Below are positions 18,284 through 27,379 of a DNA stretch of 64,000 nt, piece after piece. Source of the stretch: Marinobacter guineae (GTDB lineage: Bacteria; Pseudomonadota; Gammaproteobacteria; Pseudomonadales; Oleiphilaceae); contig NZ_KZ319340.1 of assembly GCF_002744735.1 (NCBI RefSeq), positions 839,030-903,029 of the forward strand. The letters run 5' to 3'. The position numbers and the translations under genes are program-made. How positions within the stretch are numbered: position 1 is the stretch's first letter; every line of letters starts with the position of its first letter. The notes beneath the pieces are model-generated. The model made no database searches and was not told the DNA's origin. It saw nothing but the letters and a program-made list of their open reading frames with translations.

Positions 18284-18303
18284 GATTCCGGCACAGGGCC
18301 CCG

Positions 18304-19737
18304 ATGACCGAAGACCTCATACCCAACGATCCGCTCGAGAGCCTGGTCCGCCGTTACCGGCAACAGCCGAAGAGCCTCAGCAAACAGGTCAGGGCGCAGC
18401 AGTCACTGCGCCTTCTGGTCGAGCAGGACTGGCCATCAGGCCTGAAGCTGCCTTCCCACCGCCGCATCTGCAGTGCGCTGGGACTGGCCCGTAATACCCT
18501 CGCTGGGGCGATCAATACGCTGGTGGAGGACGGGCTGCTGGTGACCGGTCATGGCCAGGGCACCTGGACCCATCGGCCCCCGTCCGGATCCGTTCTGCCG
18601 GCGCGACCAGCCCTGGATGGCCTGTCCGGGCGAGCCCGTGAACTGCTCAGCCAGCCGGGGGCGGCGGAGGTCCAGAGCGGTGCCTTCGTGCCCGGGATAC
18701 CGGATATAGCGCAGTTCCCCATGCGTAAATGGCGCCAGCTCTATACCAGTGTCACGGTGCCCCAGAATGCCTTACTGTTGTCTTACTCCACCGGAGGCTA
18801 TGGCCCGTTGAAGCGGGCTATCCGGGACTTTCTCCGCCGCTGGCGGCATTTTGACTGCGATCCCGAGCAGATCATCATTACCGAGGGCACTCACAATGGT
18901 CTGGAACTCTGTGCCCTGGCGTTGGCAGATGCCGGCGACCGGGTGGTGATGGAGTCGCCCTGCTACTGGGGTGCACGAAATGTATTCACAGCCTGCGGAC
19001 TTACGCTTGAGATGTTGCCCTGGTATCCCGGTGGGGGACACAGGGGTGAGGCGCAGCCGTCGCCGAAACTGCTATATTTCACCGGGTCCCAGCATTACCC
19101 GCTCAGTGTGCCTACCTCGCGGGCGGACAAGGAGACCCTGTCGCAGCGCCTGTCACCGGATTACATCATCGAAGACGATTATGAATTCAACGGCCAGCGC
19201 GATACCCGGCTGGTATTCGACCCGCGTTCGCAGAAGCACATCCTTGCGGGCTCTTTCTCCAAGCTGTTGTTTCCCGGGTTGCGGCTGGGCTACCTCGTGA
19301 TTCCGCACCACCTGGCGGCCACGATCAGCCGGCTGCGCAGCGAGGTTTTCCGTGAAGGGCGAATGCTGGATCAGGCAGTGCTCGCGACCTTTATCGCCAA
19401 TGGCGATCTGGATTTGTGGTATCAGCGCATCCAGAAAGAGTATCTGGCCCGACAACAGGTAATGCACGACCAGCTCCGCCAGGTGCCGGCCATTACGCAG
19501 CTGTCCGCTCCCAGCCACGCGATCAGTCTTTGTGTCCAGTTTGCGGATTCAGTAGACGACATCCTGATCACCAGGCAGTTGTTCAGGGAGCATTTTATTG
19601 TCAAACCGCTCAGCGCCGTCTGTGCCGCCGGAGACAGGCGTAGCGGATTGATCATGGGGGTGGGCATGCTGAACCGTGAATCGTTGAGAAAAGAGGCCAT
19701 CCGATTCAGGGACGTCCTGAGGCGACTGACCGTTTGA
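18304..19737 (+). CDS. MocR/GabR-family regulator (GntR helix-turn-helix fused to aminotransferase domain)
   Basis: 477 residues. A GntR-type winged helix (residues about 20-95; LPSHRRICSALGLARNTLAG is the recognition part) is joined to a class I aminotransferase-like domain carrying the PLP lysine K320 in GSFSKLLFPGLRLGY. Such proteins sense PLP plus an amino compound and bind DNA as head-to-tail dimers. Divergent from gabD with 127 bp between starts, so it very likely controls gabDT in response to GABA or 5-aminovalerate. Confidence 0.93.
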   Translation: MTEDLIPNDPLESLVRRYRQQPKSLSKQVRAQQSLRLLVEQDWPSGLKLPSHRRICSALGLARNTLAGAINTLVEDGLLVTGHGQGTWTHRPPSGSVLPARPALDGLSGRARELLSQPGAAEVQSGAFVPGIPDIAQFPMRKWRQLYTSVTVPQNALLLSYSTGGYGPLKRAIRDFLRRWRHFDCDPEQIIITEGTHNGLELCALALADAGDRVVMESPCYWGARNVFTACGLTLEMLPWYPGGGHRGEAQPSPKLLYFTGSQHYPLSVPTSRADKETLSQRLSPDYIIEDDYEFNGQRDTRLVFDPRSQKHILAGSFSKLLFPGLRLGYLVIPHHLAATISRLRSEVFREGRMLDQAVLATFIANGDLDLWYQRIQKEYLARQQVMHDQLRQVPAITQLSAPSHAISLCVQFADSVDDILITRQLFREHFIVKPLSAVCAAGDRRSGLIMGVGMLNRESLRKEAIRFRDVLRRLTV

Positions 19738-19788
19738 GCATGGACCTCGTGTGGCGAGGGCCAATTTGCGAATCACGGGAACTCGTTA

Positions 19789-19831
19789 CTGTTGAAGCAT
19801 AACGAACCGGCTCGGGTCTAAACTTCAACAG
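19789..19831. other. spaced inverted repeat upstream of the first BVMO gene
   Basis: CTGTTGAAG (19789-19797) and CTTCAACAG (19823-19831) are perfect complements separated by 25 nt. The repeat lies in the 135-nt gap between the MocR-type regulator and the monooxygenase, 41 bp before its start, so it could be an operator or a leader hairpin. Confidence 0.35.
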
Positions 19832-19872
19832 AAAGCCGGCGAAACGTGCCTATTACCAGAGAGGCAAGCACA

Positions 19873-21399
19873 ATGAGCCAACACCATTTTGACGTCCTGA
19901 TCATCGGCGCCGGCGTTTCCGGCATTGGCATGGCGTGTCACCTGAAGCGCGAGTGTCCGGGCAAACCCTTCGCCATCCTGGAGCGCCGTCGGTCTCTGGG
20001 CGGCACCTGGGACCTGTTCCGGTATCCCGGTATCCGCTCCGATTCGGACATGTTTACCTTCGGCTACAACTTCCGCCCCTGGACAGGTGGCAAGGTGCTG
20101 GCCGACGGTGCTGCCATCAAGAATTATGTGCGCGAAACCGCCAGAGAGCATGATGTTGAGCGCCACATCCGCTATGGGGTGGCGGTAAAAACGGCGGACT
20201 GGTCCGGTGTCGACAAGTGCTGGAAGCTTTCTGCCCTGAATGAAGCTACTGGTGAAACAGAAAACTTCACTGCCAGTTTCCTGATCGGCTGCACGGGTTA
20301 CTACAACTATGACCACGGCTATAAACCCGACTTCCCGGGGGAGGGCGATTTCCGGGGCCAGATTGTGCACCCGCAGCACTGGCCGGAGGATTTCGACTAT
20401 ACCGGCAAGAAGGTGGTGGTGATCGGCAGTGGTGCAACGGCCATTACCCTGGTGCCGACCATGGCGGAGAAGGCTGCCCATGTCACCATGCTGCAGCGCT
20501 CGCCCACCTATCTGATGCCCTTGCCTTCTACCGACAAGATAACCCTGGCTCTGCAGAAAGTACTGTCGGAAAAGACCGCCTACAGGCTGACCCGCGCGAG
20601 GAATATCGCCATTTCCCGTTTTCTCTACCTGCGCTCCCGAAAAAGTCCCCGGTTCATGCGGCGGCTGTTTCTCGGAATCATCAAGCGACAGGTAGCCGGC
20701 AATGCCGACATGCGCCACTTTACGCCGGACTACAATCCCTGGGACCAACGCCTCTGCGTAGTCAAGGACGGGGATCTGTTTCAGGCCATCAAAGCCGGCA
20801 AGGCATCCGTGGCCACCGATCACATCGAGTGTTTTACGGAAACCGGTATCCGTCTTAAATCCGGTGAAGAGCTGGAGGCCGACATCATCATCCCGGCCAC
20901 CGGCCTTGAGATCCAGATGCTGGGCGGCATTCGGCCGGCGGTTGATGGCCGGGAAGTGGTGATGAAGGACAAGGTGATCTACAAGAACGTGATGGTCGAG
21001 GGTGTGCCCAATGCCGGCATGATCTTCGGCTACACGAATATCTCCTGGACCCTGAAGGTGGATATCGCCGCCGAGTACCTGTGCCGCCTGTTGAACCTGA
21101 TGGACAGGCGCGGTTACCGAACCGTGGTCGCAAGAGACACGGAAAACAGCCGTGGCGACGATACCATTCTGGGCTCTCTCAATTCCGGCTACATCCGCCG
21201 TGCGGCTGATCGCTTGCCACGACAGGGCACCCATGGCCCCTGGAAATCCTCACAGAATTACCTGGAGGATGTGAAAATCCTGCGCTTCGAGCCGATTGAA
21301 GATGGTTACCTGGAGTTTGACGGCAAGCGGACCCACGCCAGAGCGGGCGAATCCGGTGGCTTCCTGCGGCCAATACGGTCGGCTTTGTTCGGGGCCTGA
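19873..21399 (+). CDS. flavin-containing Baeyer-Villiger-type monooxygenase
   Basis: 508 residues with two Rossmann folds: FAD-binding IIGAGVSGIGMA at residue about 9 and NADPH-binding VIGSGATAITL near 180. Between them is FRGQIVHPQHW (F160 to W170), an exact match to the FxGxxxHxxxW fingerprint of type I Baeyer-Villiger and related monooxygenases. It would insert oxygen into a ketone or oxidise a lipophilic substrate with NADPH and O2. The start at 19873 (MSQHHFDVLI) has GAGAGG upstream. The neighbouring acyltransferase and the second homologue at 33785 suggest lipid or alkane-derived substrates; that is inference. Confidence 0.92.
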   Translation: MSQHHFDVLIIGAGVSGIGMACHLKRECPGKPFAILERRRSLGGTWDLFRYPGIRSDSDMFTFGYNFRPWTGGKVLADGAAIKNYVRETAREHDVERHIRYGVAVKTADWSGVDKCWKLSALNEATGETENFTASFLIGCTGYYNYDHGYKPDFPGEGDFRGQIVHPQHWPEDFDYTGKKVVVIGSGATAITLVPTMAEKAAHVTMLQRSPTYLMPLPSTDKITLALQKVLSEKTAYRLTRARNIAISRFLYLRSRKSPRFMRRLFLGIIKRQVAGNADMRHFTPDYNPWDQRLCVVKDGDLFQAIKAGKASVATDHIECFTETGIRLKSGEELEADIIIPATGLEIQMLGGIRPAVDGREVVMKDKVIYKNVMVEGVPNAGMIFGYTNISWTLKVDIAAEYLCRLLNLMDRRGYRTVVARDTENSRGDDTILGSLNSGYIRRAADRLPRQGTHGPWKSSQNYLEDVKILRFEPIEDGYLEFDGKRTHARAGESGGFLRPIRSALFGA

Positions 21400-21537
21400 T
21401 CAGTCAACGGTGGAACCAGTCGGTGAGGAACTCAACTACCAAACCGGCGCAGAATATGTCAGTCTGCGCAGCTTGTGTGCCGGCTTTGTACTCGTCATTT
21501 GATTGGCCGGACGTTCGCACCTTACAGAGACCGTTGT

Positions 21538-22458
21538 ATGGCCTCCCGCGGAAAAACTGCAAAACGCGCCCTTTGGCATCCCGCTTTCTGGGGCTCCTGG
21601 GTTCTGGTTTTTGTTCTCTGGTTGTTATCGTTCCTGCCGATGAGCGTCAAACAGCGCTTTGGTCGCTGGTTGGGCAGACTGCTTTCCCGAAAACTGAAGT
21701 CCCGCGCCCGGGTCGCGGATGCCAATCTGGCGGCCTGCATGCCGGAACTGGATGAAACGGCCCGCAGGCAGCTTGTTGAAGATGCTTTTGTGGCGTCCGC
21801 CCGGGGGGTGCTTGAAAGCGTGCATGCCTGGTGGCGGGACATGACGCCTTATTGTGAGAGCGCTTCGGTGTATGGAACGGAGCACCTTGAAGAAGCCAGG
21901 AGGCGTGGCAAGGGTGTGTTGCTGATCGGTGGCCACTACAGCATTTTTGATTTTGCCTTGCCGTTGATCGCCTGCCATCTCGAAAAACCAGGCTACATGT
22001 ACCGCCCCAATAACAATCCGGTGATTGACCGTATGATTGAGCGCGGTCGCCGTCGTCACTTCAACATCCGGCCATTTACCAAGCGACAGCTGAGACCAAT
22101 GTTGTCCTTCCTGAAAGAGGGAGGGCAGGTGTGGTTTGCCTGTGATCAGGATTTCGGCAAGAAGTCCGAGGTGTTTGTGCCGTTTTTCGGAGTCAGTGCC
22201 GGCTGTATCACCTCCCCGAGCTATATCGCCCGCGAATCCGGTGCCGAGGTCATCTGTGTCAGCCACCTTCGAATGCCTGATGGCAGTTACCGGATCGTGT
22301 TCTCACCGATCCAGGAGGATTTCGGAGACAATCCGCGTAAAGACGCGGAACTCTGGAACCACTTTATTGAAACAACCGTTCGTGAGCAGCCGGATCAGTA
22401 CCTGTGGCTCCACAAACGGTTCAAGAGCCGACCCGAAGGTGCTGCGACGGTCTATTAA
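21538..22458 (+). CDS. LpxL/HtrB-family lauroyl-type acyltransferase
   Basis: 306 residues with one N-terminal membrane helix (ALWHPAFWGSWVLVFVLWLL) and the H-x4-D acyltransferase motif H133-YSIF-D138. The core segments VWFACDQDFGKKSEVFVPFFG and YLWLHKRFKSRPEG are characteristic of enzymes adding secondary acyl chains to lipid A at the inner membrane. I chose the ATG at 21538 because the longer frame begins in non-homologous Cys/Arg-rich sequence. It could alternatively acylate another lipid. Confidence 0.9.
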   Translation: MASRGKTAKRALWHPAFWGSWVLVFVLWLLSFLPMSVKQRFGRWLGRLLSRKLKSRARVADANLAACMPELDETARRQLVEDAFVASARGVLESVHAWWRDMTPYCESASVYGTEHLEEARRRGKGVLLIGGHYSIFDFALPLIACHLEKPGYMYRPNNNPVIDRMIERGRRRHFNIRPFTKRQLRPMLSFLKEGGQVWFACDQDFGKKSEVFVPFFGVSAGCITSPSYIARESGAEVICVSHLRMPDGSYRIVFSPIQEDFGDNPRKDAELWNHFIETTVREQPDQYLWLHKRFKSRPEGAATVY

Positions 22459-22527
22459 GGTTTTTCCCGGCGTATTGCCGCCAGATGTCCTATGCTCAGA
22501 CTGTTAGCAAACACTCTGGAGGATTCT

Positions 22528-22983
22528 ATGCGCTGCGCTCTGCGATCTGTTCTGGTGGTTTCTGTCCTGCTTTTCGCCACCTTCACTCACGGCGCCGACG
22601 GCCTGGTGACCGTCAAGAGCAGTCACGACGTTAAAGCCACGGCGGACAAGCTCGAATCTGTACTGAAAGAAAAGGGCATGACGGTAATGGCCCGGGTGAA
22701 TCATCAGCAAGGTGCCGAGAAGGCAGGACTTGAGCTTCGCCCAACCGAAGTGATGATTTTCGGAAACCCCAAGGTTGGTACGCCTCTGATGCAGTGTGCC
22801 CAGAGTGTGGCCATTGATCTGCCCCAGAAAGCATTGATCTGGGAGGATGAAAATGGCGACACCTGGCTGGGTTACAACGATCCGGATTACCTGAAGTCCC
22901 GCCACGGTATCGAGGGTTGCGACCCGGTGCTTGAAAAGGTGAGTGGCGCCCTGGCCGGATTTGCCAAGGCCGCCACGGAGTAA
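22528..22983 (+). CDS. DUF302 domain protein, secreted
   Basis: 151 residues. A signal peptide (MRCALRSVLVVSVLLFATFT, cleavage near HGA-DG) precedes a DUF302 domain covering nearly all of the rest, with the typical TADKLESVLKEKGMTVMARV and EVMIFGNPKVGTPLMQCAQ segments. A very good ribosome site (CTGGAGG) sets the start. DUF302 function is not established. The protein is likely periplasmic and encoded as a single gene, convergent with dsbG. Confidence 0.9.
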   Translation: MRCALRSVLVVSVLLFATFTHGADGLVTVKSSHDVKATADKLESVLKEKGMTVMARVNHQQGAEKAGLELRPTEVMIFGNPKVGTPLMQCAQSVAIDLPQKALIWEDENGDTWLGYNDPDYLKSRHGIEGCDPVLEKVSGALAGFAKAATE

Positions 22984-23072
22984 TCCCTCACCCCGCACGC
23001 CGGTACGGTTGAATAATGGCGAGCCTGATTGCACCGTCCATCACGGTTTGACTGCCGTCGATTTGGAGGCTC

Positions 23073-23849
23073 TCAGGGGCGCGGTCCCATCATGCGTTTC
23101 AGGGCTTGTGGATTGGGCAGGCCCTGCACCATGGTGACGCTGCCGTTTTCGTCCCGGTAGAGGGTGCTGGGCGTCGCCTGTAAACCCAGTTCCTGCATCA
23201 GGCGATTGTTGGCTTTTACCTCCAGGTGAGCTGCGCTCACGCGCTCGCGATCTACCGTTATACCGCCCTGCTCGTATGAATTCTGGTGCTCGGCCAGTGC
23301 CGCTTCGGGGTTTTCGCTGCCGAGAATGGTGGCGGCTTTGGTCAGGCTGTCTTCTGCGAGAATACCCACCATGATGTGCCGCAGTTGTACTTTGCCAGCG
23401 TTGATCCACGGCTCGGCCTGCTGCCGGAATCGATGGCAGTAGGGGCAATTGGGATCGGTGAAGGTGTAAATGGTGATGTCCGCGTTTTTGTCGCCGTCGC
23501 GAACCCAGTGGCTGTCCTCAAGTTGCGGCCAGGCATTTTCGAATTTCGGGCCCATGACCAGGTCCTGGATACTGGCCTGGCTCAGGTTGTTACCGTCCTT
23601 GTCCATCAGCGTGCCCACAATCACGTGATCCCCGTCGGGCGTCAGATAGAATGCCAGGGAGCGTCCCCTCATTTTGCCGACATAACCAGTCATGCCACCG
23701 GGTGCCTTAAAACTGTCGATGACCTCCACACCCTGCTGTTCCAGTTTCTGGATGGCTGGTGGGTAGTCCTGTGCCTGGACGCTGGCTGCGCCTACGATGG
23801 TCGATAATAATGCACTCTGCAGCACGCGGCGTAGTGGGAGCTGGCTCAT
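23073..23849 (-). CDS. dsbG: thiol:disulfide interchange protein DsbG
   Basis: 258 residues: a signal peptide (MSQLPLRRVLQSALLSTIVG, cleavage after VQA), an N-terminal dimerisation segment, then a thioredoxin domain with the C135-PY-C138 active site in FTDPNCPYCHRF and the cis-proline in QATPSTLY. DsbG is a periplasmic isomerase/reductase that keeps single cysteines reduced. Its start overlaps the stop of the upstream Lgt-like/TlpA gene by 4 nt, so the two are co-translated and probably work as a pair. Confidence 0.93.
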   Translation of the reverse strand: MSQLPLRRVLQSALLSTIVGAASVQAQDYPPAIQKLEQQGVEVIDSFKAPGGMTGYVGKMRGRSLAFYLTPDGDHVIVGTLMDKDGNNLSQASIQDLVMGPKFENAWPQLEDSHWVRDGDKNADITIYTFTDPNCPYCHRFRQQAEPWINAGKVQLRHIMVGILAEDSLTKAATILGSENPEAALAEHQNSYEQGGITVDRERVSAAHLEVKANNRLMQELGLQATPSTLYRDENGSVTMVQGLPNPQALKRMMGPRP

Positions 23850-24697
23850 TGGTTCGTTACCTCTTTCGGCGATGATGGTTTGAGATGGCTGGCGTGGAAG
23901 CGTTCAAGTCCCCGGGCCAGGCTGGCTTTGGACAGTTCGCCCATGTGGCTGTCTACCAGGTTGCCTTCGGCGTTGTAGAACAGGGTGGTTGGCAGGCCCT
24001 GGCTGCCGGTAGCGCGGCCAAGTCCACCCTGGCGGTCACTGATCACATGGTCCAGATTGAGGTTCTGTTCGCTGAGAAACCGGCGAATGGTGTCCGGGTG
24101 TTCGCCCTGGTTGGCAAAGACAAAGTTGACGCCGGGGTAACGGCCCTGGGCCTCTTCCAATACCGGCATTTCACGAATGCAGGGTGGACACCAGGTGGCC
24201 CAGAGATTCACCACCATGGGTTGCCCCCGGCCAATGGTGTCCAGACTCACCGGTTGCTCACTCAGGCTGGTCAGGGCAACGTCGGGCAGGCCCCGGGTCT
24301 GGTCGTGGATCAGGGCGATCACGCCAGTGGTGAAGCCCCAGGTCAACAAGCCTGAAGCCACGGCGAAGCTCAGTGGCCGGCGGATGTTGGTGCGGCGCCA
24401 GAGCAGATAGCCGGTAAGGACCAGCGCCACCACCAGGCCAGACACCAGGTCGAAGCCGCCATCACGAATGTCGATAATGCCGAGCCAGTCATCCTGATAG
24501 TGTTCGAAGTAACGGACTACAAAACCGATCCGAGCACCTACCATGGCAGCGAGGAAAATATCGGCAAGGGCGCCGGATATCGGGAGCTTTTCCCTGCGGC
24601 CGGCCAATGCCCCGACAAGCAGGGCTACAATAAAGGCCAGAACGAGTAACAGATGTTCTATCGAAAGGCTAAAGGGACCAACGCCTACACTGAGCAT
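23846..24697 (-). CDS. membrane TlpA-like thioredoxin with Lgt-like N-terminal domain
   Basis: 283 residues in two parts. The N-terminal 120 or so have about four membrane helices whose pattern (AAMVGARIGFVVRYFEHYQD, then GGFDLVSGLVVA) resembles prolipoprotein diacylglyceryl transferase. The C-terminal part is a periplasmic TlpA/ResA-type thioredoxin with W-C170-PP-C173. I chose the ATG at 24697 because GGAGA lies 5 nt before it; two upstream in-frame ATGs lack one. Overlap with dsbG suggests it is the membrane reductant for DsbG in place of, or alongside, DsbD. That role is inference. Confidence 0.85.
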   Translation of the reverse strand: MLSVGVGPFSLSIEHLLLVLAFIVALLVGALAGRREKLPISGALADIFLAAMVGARIGFVVRYFEHYQDDWLGIIDIRDGGFDLVSGLVVALVLTGYLLWRRTNIRRPLSFAVASGLLTWGFTTGVIALIHDQTRGLPDVALTSLSEQPVSLDTIGRGQPMVVNLWATWCPPCIREMPVLEEAQGRYPGVNFVFANQGEHPDTIRRFLSEQNLNLDHVISDRQGGLGRATGSQGLPTTLFYNAEGNLVDSHMGELSKASLARGLERFHASHLKPSSPKEVTNQ

Positions 24698-24772
24698 GAC
24701 TTCTCCAGTCATCCGGGGATTTTTCATTGCTGCAAGGCCGCTAGTGACCTGTGACATAGATGGGAGTTCCAT

Positions 24773-25045
24773 CTTTTTGCTGAAAAATAAAAAGCATGCT
24801 ACTGAAAAGCACGTATGGCTAATTCTCCGGACCTCTGTTAATGTGCCTGCATCCTGCCTCTAGGGATTCCGCAGTTTAAGGCTTTAAGCCCTCGTGCGAC
24901 CTATCCATACGACCTGTCAGAGGACGTCACCCCGTTACCGGCGCGTGACTGTAGTCGTCTTTTTTTCCATGAATTTTCATGGCATCTGCCCGCATTCGCC
25001 GAGAACGGTGTTCGTGGAGGCAGAACAATCAAGAGTTGATCTTAT
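24773..25045 (+). promoter_or_regulatory. leader and promoter region of rhlE
   Basis: 273 nt without a gene between two divergent starts. It contains GTCAC/GTGAC complementarity (about 24926-24950) followed by a run of seven T near 24959-24965, then CCATGA-N4-TCATGG at 24968-24983. A long structured leader would suit a cold-responsive RNA helicase gene, but I cannot assign a known element. Confidence 0.35.
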
Positions 25046-26356
25046 ATGAGTTTTTCTTCACTCGGTTTGTCCGAGCAGCTGGTCCGTGCCACTTCCGATC
25101 AGGGTTACGATACCCCGTCCCCCATTCAGCTTCAGGCGATTCCTGCGGTTTTGTCTGGCCGGGATGTGATGGCTGCAGCCCAGACTGGTACTGGCAAAAC
25201 TGCCGGATTTACACTGCCTATCTTGCAGCGCCTGGCTGATAACCCGCGCAGCGGAAAAGGCCCCCGCGCGTTGATTCTGACGCCAACACGGGAGCTGGCA
25301 GCGCAGGTTCACGACAGTGTGAACCTTTACAGCAAATACGTTCCCACCAAAGCCGCAGTGGTTTTTGGCGGTGTCAAAATCAATCCGCAGATGATGAAGC
25401 TGCGTAAAGGCGTCGACGTTCTGGTGGCCACACCGGGCCGCTTGATGGACCTGTACCAGCAGAACGCCGTGCGCTTCAACGAAGTGGAATTTCTGGTGCT
25501 GGACGAAGCCGACCGTATGCTGGACATGGGCTTTATCCGCGACATTCGCAAGATTCTTGCGCTGTTGCCGGCCAAGCGCCAGAATCTGCTGTTCTCGGCT
25601 ACTTTCTCAAGCGAGATCCGGGGCTTGGCTGAAGGCTTGCTGAATAATCCGGTGCAGGTAGAAGTTGCTGCCCGGAACACGTCGGCTGACAACATCGTTC
25701 AGTCGGTGTACCCGGTGGATCAGAGCCAGAAAACCGCGCTCCTGAGCAAGCTGGTGCGTGACAATGCCTGGGAGCAGGTGCTGGTGTTTACCCGCACCAA
25801 GCACGGCGCAAACCGCCTGACCCAGAAGCTGGAAAAAGACGGCATCACCGCCGCCGCCATCCACGGCAACAAGTCACAGGGTGCCCGCACCCGCGCTCTG
25901 GCTGACTTCAAGGCTGGCGAAGTGCGTGTGCTGGTAGCTACCGATATCGCTGCCCGGGGCCTGGACATCAAGCAATTGCCCCAGGTGGTGAACTTTGAAC
26001 TGCCGAACGTGCCGGAAGATTACGTGCACCGTATCGGCCGTACCGGTCGTGCTGGTGAGAGTGGTCATGCGCTGTCGCTGGTCAGTGCCGATGAGGGCAA
26101 AATGCTGGCGGGCATTGAAAGGCTGATCAAGAAGCAGTTGCCGCGCAAGAGCATGGAAGGCTTCGAGCCGACCAATAACCTGCCATTGAAGCCGAAAGCC
26201 AAGGCAGACCCCAGCCGCGCCCGTAACGGCGGTGGTAATGGCCGGCCCGGCGGCAAGCCGAGAAGCTTCGGCGACAAGCCAGGTGGCCGAAGTGCTGGCC
26301 GGAGCCAGAATGGCGGTGGCCAGCGAGGCCGGTCAACCCAGCGCCAGAGTGCCTGA
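25046..26356 (+). CDS. rhlE: DEAD-box ATP-dependent RNA helicase RhlE
   Basis: 436 residues with every DEAD-box motif: Q motif ([14 protein letters not shown]), [38 protein letters not shown], the C-terminal [11 protein letters not shown] and [10 protein letters not shown]. The tail from about residue 375 is basic and Gly/Arg-rich ([13 protein letters not shown] and similar), as in RhlE proteins that help ribosome assembly and RNA turnover in the cytoplasm. Single gene with its own terminator. Confidence 0.96.
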   Translation: MSFSSLGLSEQLVRATSDQGYDTPSPIQLQAIPAVLSGRDVMAAAQTGTGKTAGFTLPILQRLADNPRSGKGPRALILTPTRELAAQVHDSVNLYSKYVPTKAAVVFGGVKINPQMMKLRKGVDVLVATPGRLMDLYQQNAVRFNEVEFLVLDEADRMLDMGFIRDIRKILALLPAKRQNLLFSATFSSEIRGLAEGLLNNPVQVEVAARNTSADNIVQSVYPVDQSQKTALLSKLVRDNAWEQVLVFTRTKHGANRLTQKLEKDGITAAAIHGNKSQGARTRALADFKAGEVRVLVATDIAARGLDIKQLPQVVNFELPNVPEDYVHRIGRTGRAGESGHALSLVSADEGKMLAGIERLIKKQLPRKSMEGFEPTNNLPLKPKAKADPSRARNGGGNGRPGGKPRSFGDKPGGRSAGRSQNGGGQRGRSTQRQSA

Positions 26357-26374
26357 GGCAGATTAAGACAGTTC

Positions 26375-26404
26375 AGAAAGGCGGAGCAGATGCTCCGCCT
26401 TTCT
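26375..26404 (+). terminator. intrinsic terminator of rhlE
   Basis: A 14-bp perfect inverted repeat (arms 26375-26388 and 26391-26404, including AGGCGGAGCA/TGCTCCGCCT) starts 19 nt after the rhlE stop. The A-run and T-run at its ends mean it could act on both strands. Confidence 0.8.
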
Positions 26405-26417
26405 GTTTCTGGCAGAC

Positions 26418-26445
26418 AAAAAAAGGCGGGGCCGGAGGGCCCCGC
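26418..26445 (-). terminator. intrinsic terminator of ompW
   Basis: On the minus strand an 8-bp GC stem (26438-26445 with 26426-26433, loop of four) is followed by seven T (A-run 26418-26424 on the plus strand). It lies 60 nt beyond the ompW stop, back to back with the rhlE terminator. Confidence 0.85.
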
Positions 26446-26504
26446 ACAGGAGAACGCACCTTCCGGCAACCCACAGACCATGGAGGCTGCCGGAGGCACG
26501 GGGA

Positions 26505-27221
26505 TTAGAACTTGTAAGAAACGCCTACCATGTAAACCCAGGGGTCGATATCAACGTCGATGGTGCTGGTGTCTGCTTTGGTGTTGCCAGCATAGGCATT
26601 GATGGTGGCTTCGGTATCAATGTCAGCGTACCAGATAGCGGCGTTTACACCGATGTTCTCCGTGATCATATAGTCTGCGCCGATTTCGGCGGCCAGGCCG
26701 AAGCTGTCGTCAAGCTCAATGTCGGTGCGGGTAACGCCCGGAGCCAGACTGGCATAGGTATCGGTCAGTGTCTGGGTGGTCTTTTCTTCAAAGAAGTTGG
26801 TGTAGTTTACGCCAACACCCACATAAGGCTGGAATTTGCTTCCGCTGGGCATGGGGAAATACTGTACCGTGATGGTCGGTGGTAGATGCTTGGTTTCAGC
26901 CAGTTTTCCGGCCCCACCCAGCACAGATCCGTCACCTTCGATGTCGTGGCTGAAAGGGGTCGCACCAAGAACGCCCAGAGCGATCTGATCAGTGAACATG
27001 TAGCTCACGGTCAGACCCAGCTGGGTGTTGGAATCAACACTTACCTGAGCGCCGTTAATCTCGCCAAGGGCAGCAGAGTTCAAGTTGCTGCTGGAAGAAT
27101 CCGGGTCAACAGTTACAGCACCAACACGACCAATAAAATCACCGGCTTCGTACGCCTGAACAGCCGGAGCGGCAGCCATAACGGCTGCAGCCAAAACACC
27201 AAGTTTAAATGTACGGGACAT
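26505..27221 (-). CDS. ompW: OmpW-family outer membrane protein
   Basis: 238 residues. A signal peptide (MSRTFKLGVLAAAVMAAAPA, cleavage after VQA) precedes a small beta-barrel with the OmpW opening AGDFIGRVGAVTVDPDSSSS, the alternating strand QLGLTVSYMFTDQIALGVLG, and a terminal aromatic residue (WVYMVGVSYKF) as expected for outer membrane assembly. The start at 27221 has AAGGAG six nt upstream; the ATG two codons earlier would abut that site. OmpW forms a narrow hydrophobic channel linked to uptake of small hydrophobic compounds. Confidence 0.95.
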   Translation of the reverse strand: MSRTFKLGVLAAAVMAAAPAVQAYEAGDFIGRVGAVTVDPDSSSSNLNSAALGEINGAQVSVDSNTQLGLTVSYMFTDQIALGVLGATPFSHDIEGDGSVLGGAGKLAETKHLPPTITVQYFPMPSGSKFQPYVGVGVNYTNFFEEKTTQTLTDTYASLAPGVTRTDIELDDSFGLAAEIGADYMITENIGVNAAIWYADIDTEATINAYAGNTKADTSTIDVDIDPWVYMVGVSYKF

Positions 27222-27282
27222 ATCCATCTCCTTAACCTGAATCGTTGATGGCTTCAGATTAATGACCTCGGAGAAATGAAAC

Positions 27283-27296
27283 TTGATTTAGCGCAA
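27283..27296. promoter_or_regulatory. candidate FNR/ANR box upstream of ompW
   Basis: TTGATTTAGCGCAA matches the TTGAT-N4-ATCAA consensus with a perfect first half and 3 of 5 bases in the second. It ends 62 bp before the ompW start, a reasonable distance for an activator site near -41. ompW is an FNR-regulated gene in enterics, which supports the reading. Confidence 0.45.
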
Positions 27297-27379
27297 GAAT
27301 GGCCAGGCAGGCATTCTGGTTCGGTCGTCAGATTGACGCAACTCAAAAAACGGGTCGGTGCTGCGGTTAGTGCGGATGG

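Noticed and set aside
19825..21234. 469-codon minus-strand frame opposite the first BVMO
   Set aside because: Antisense shadow of a GC-rich gene; composition is unlike a real protein and the plus-strand frame has full motifs.
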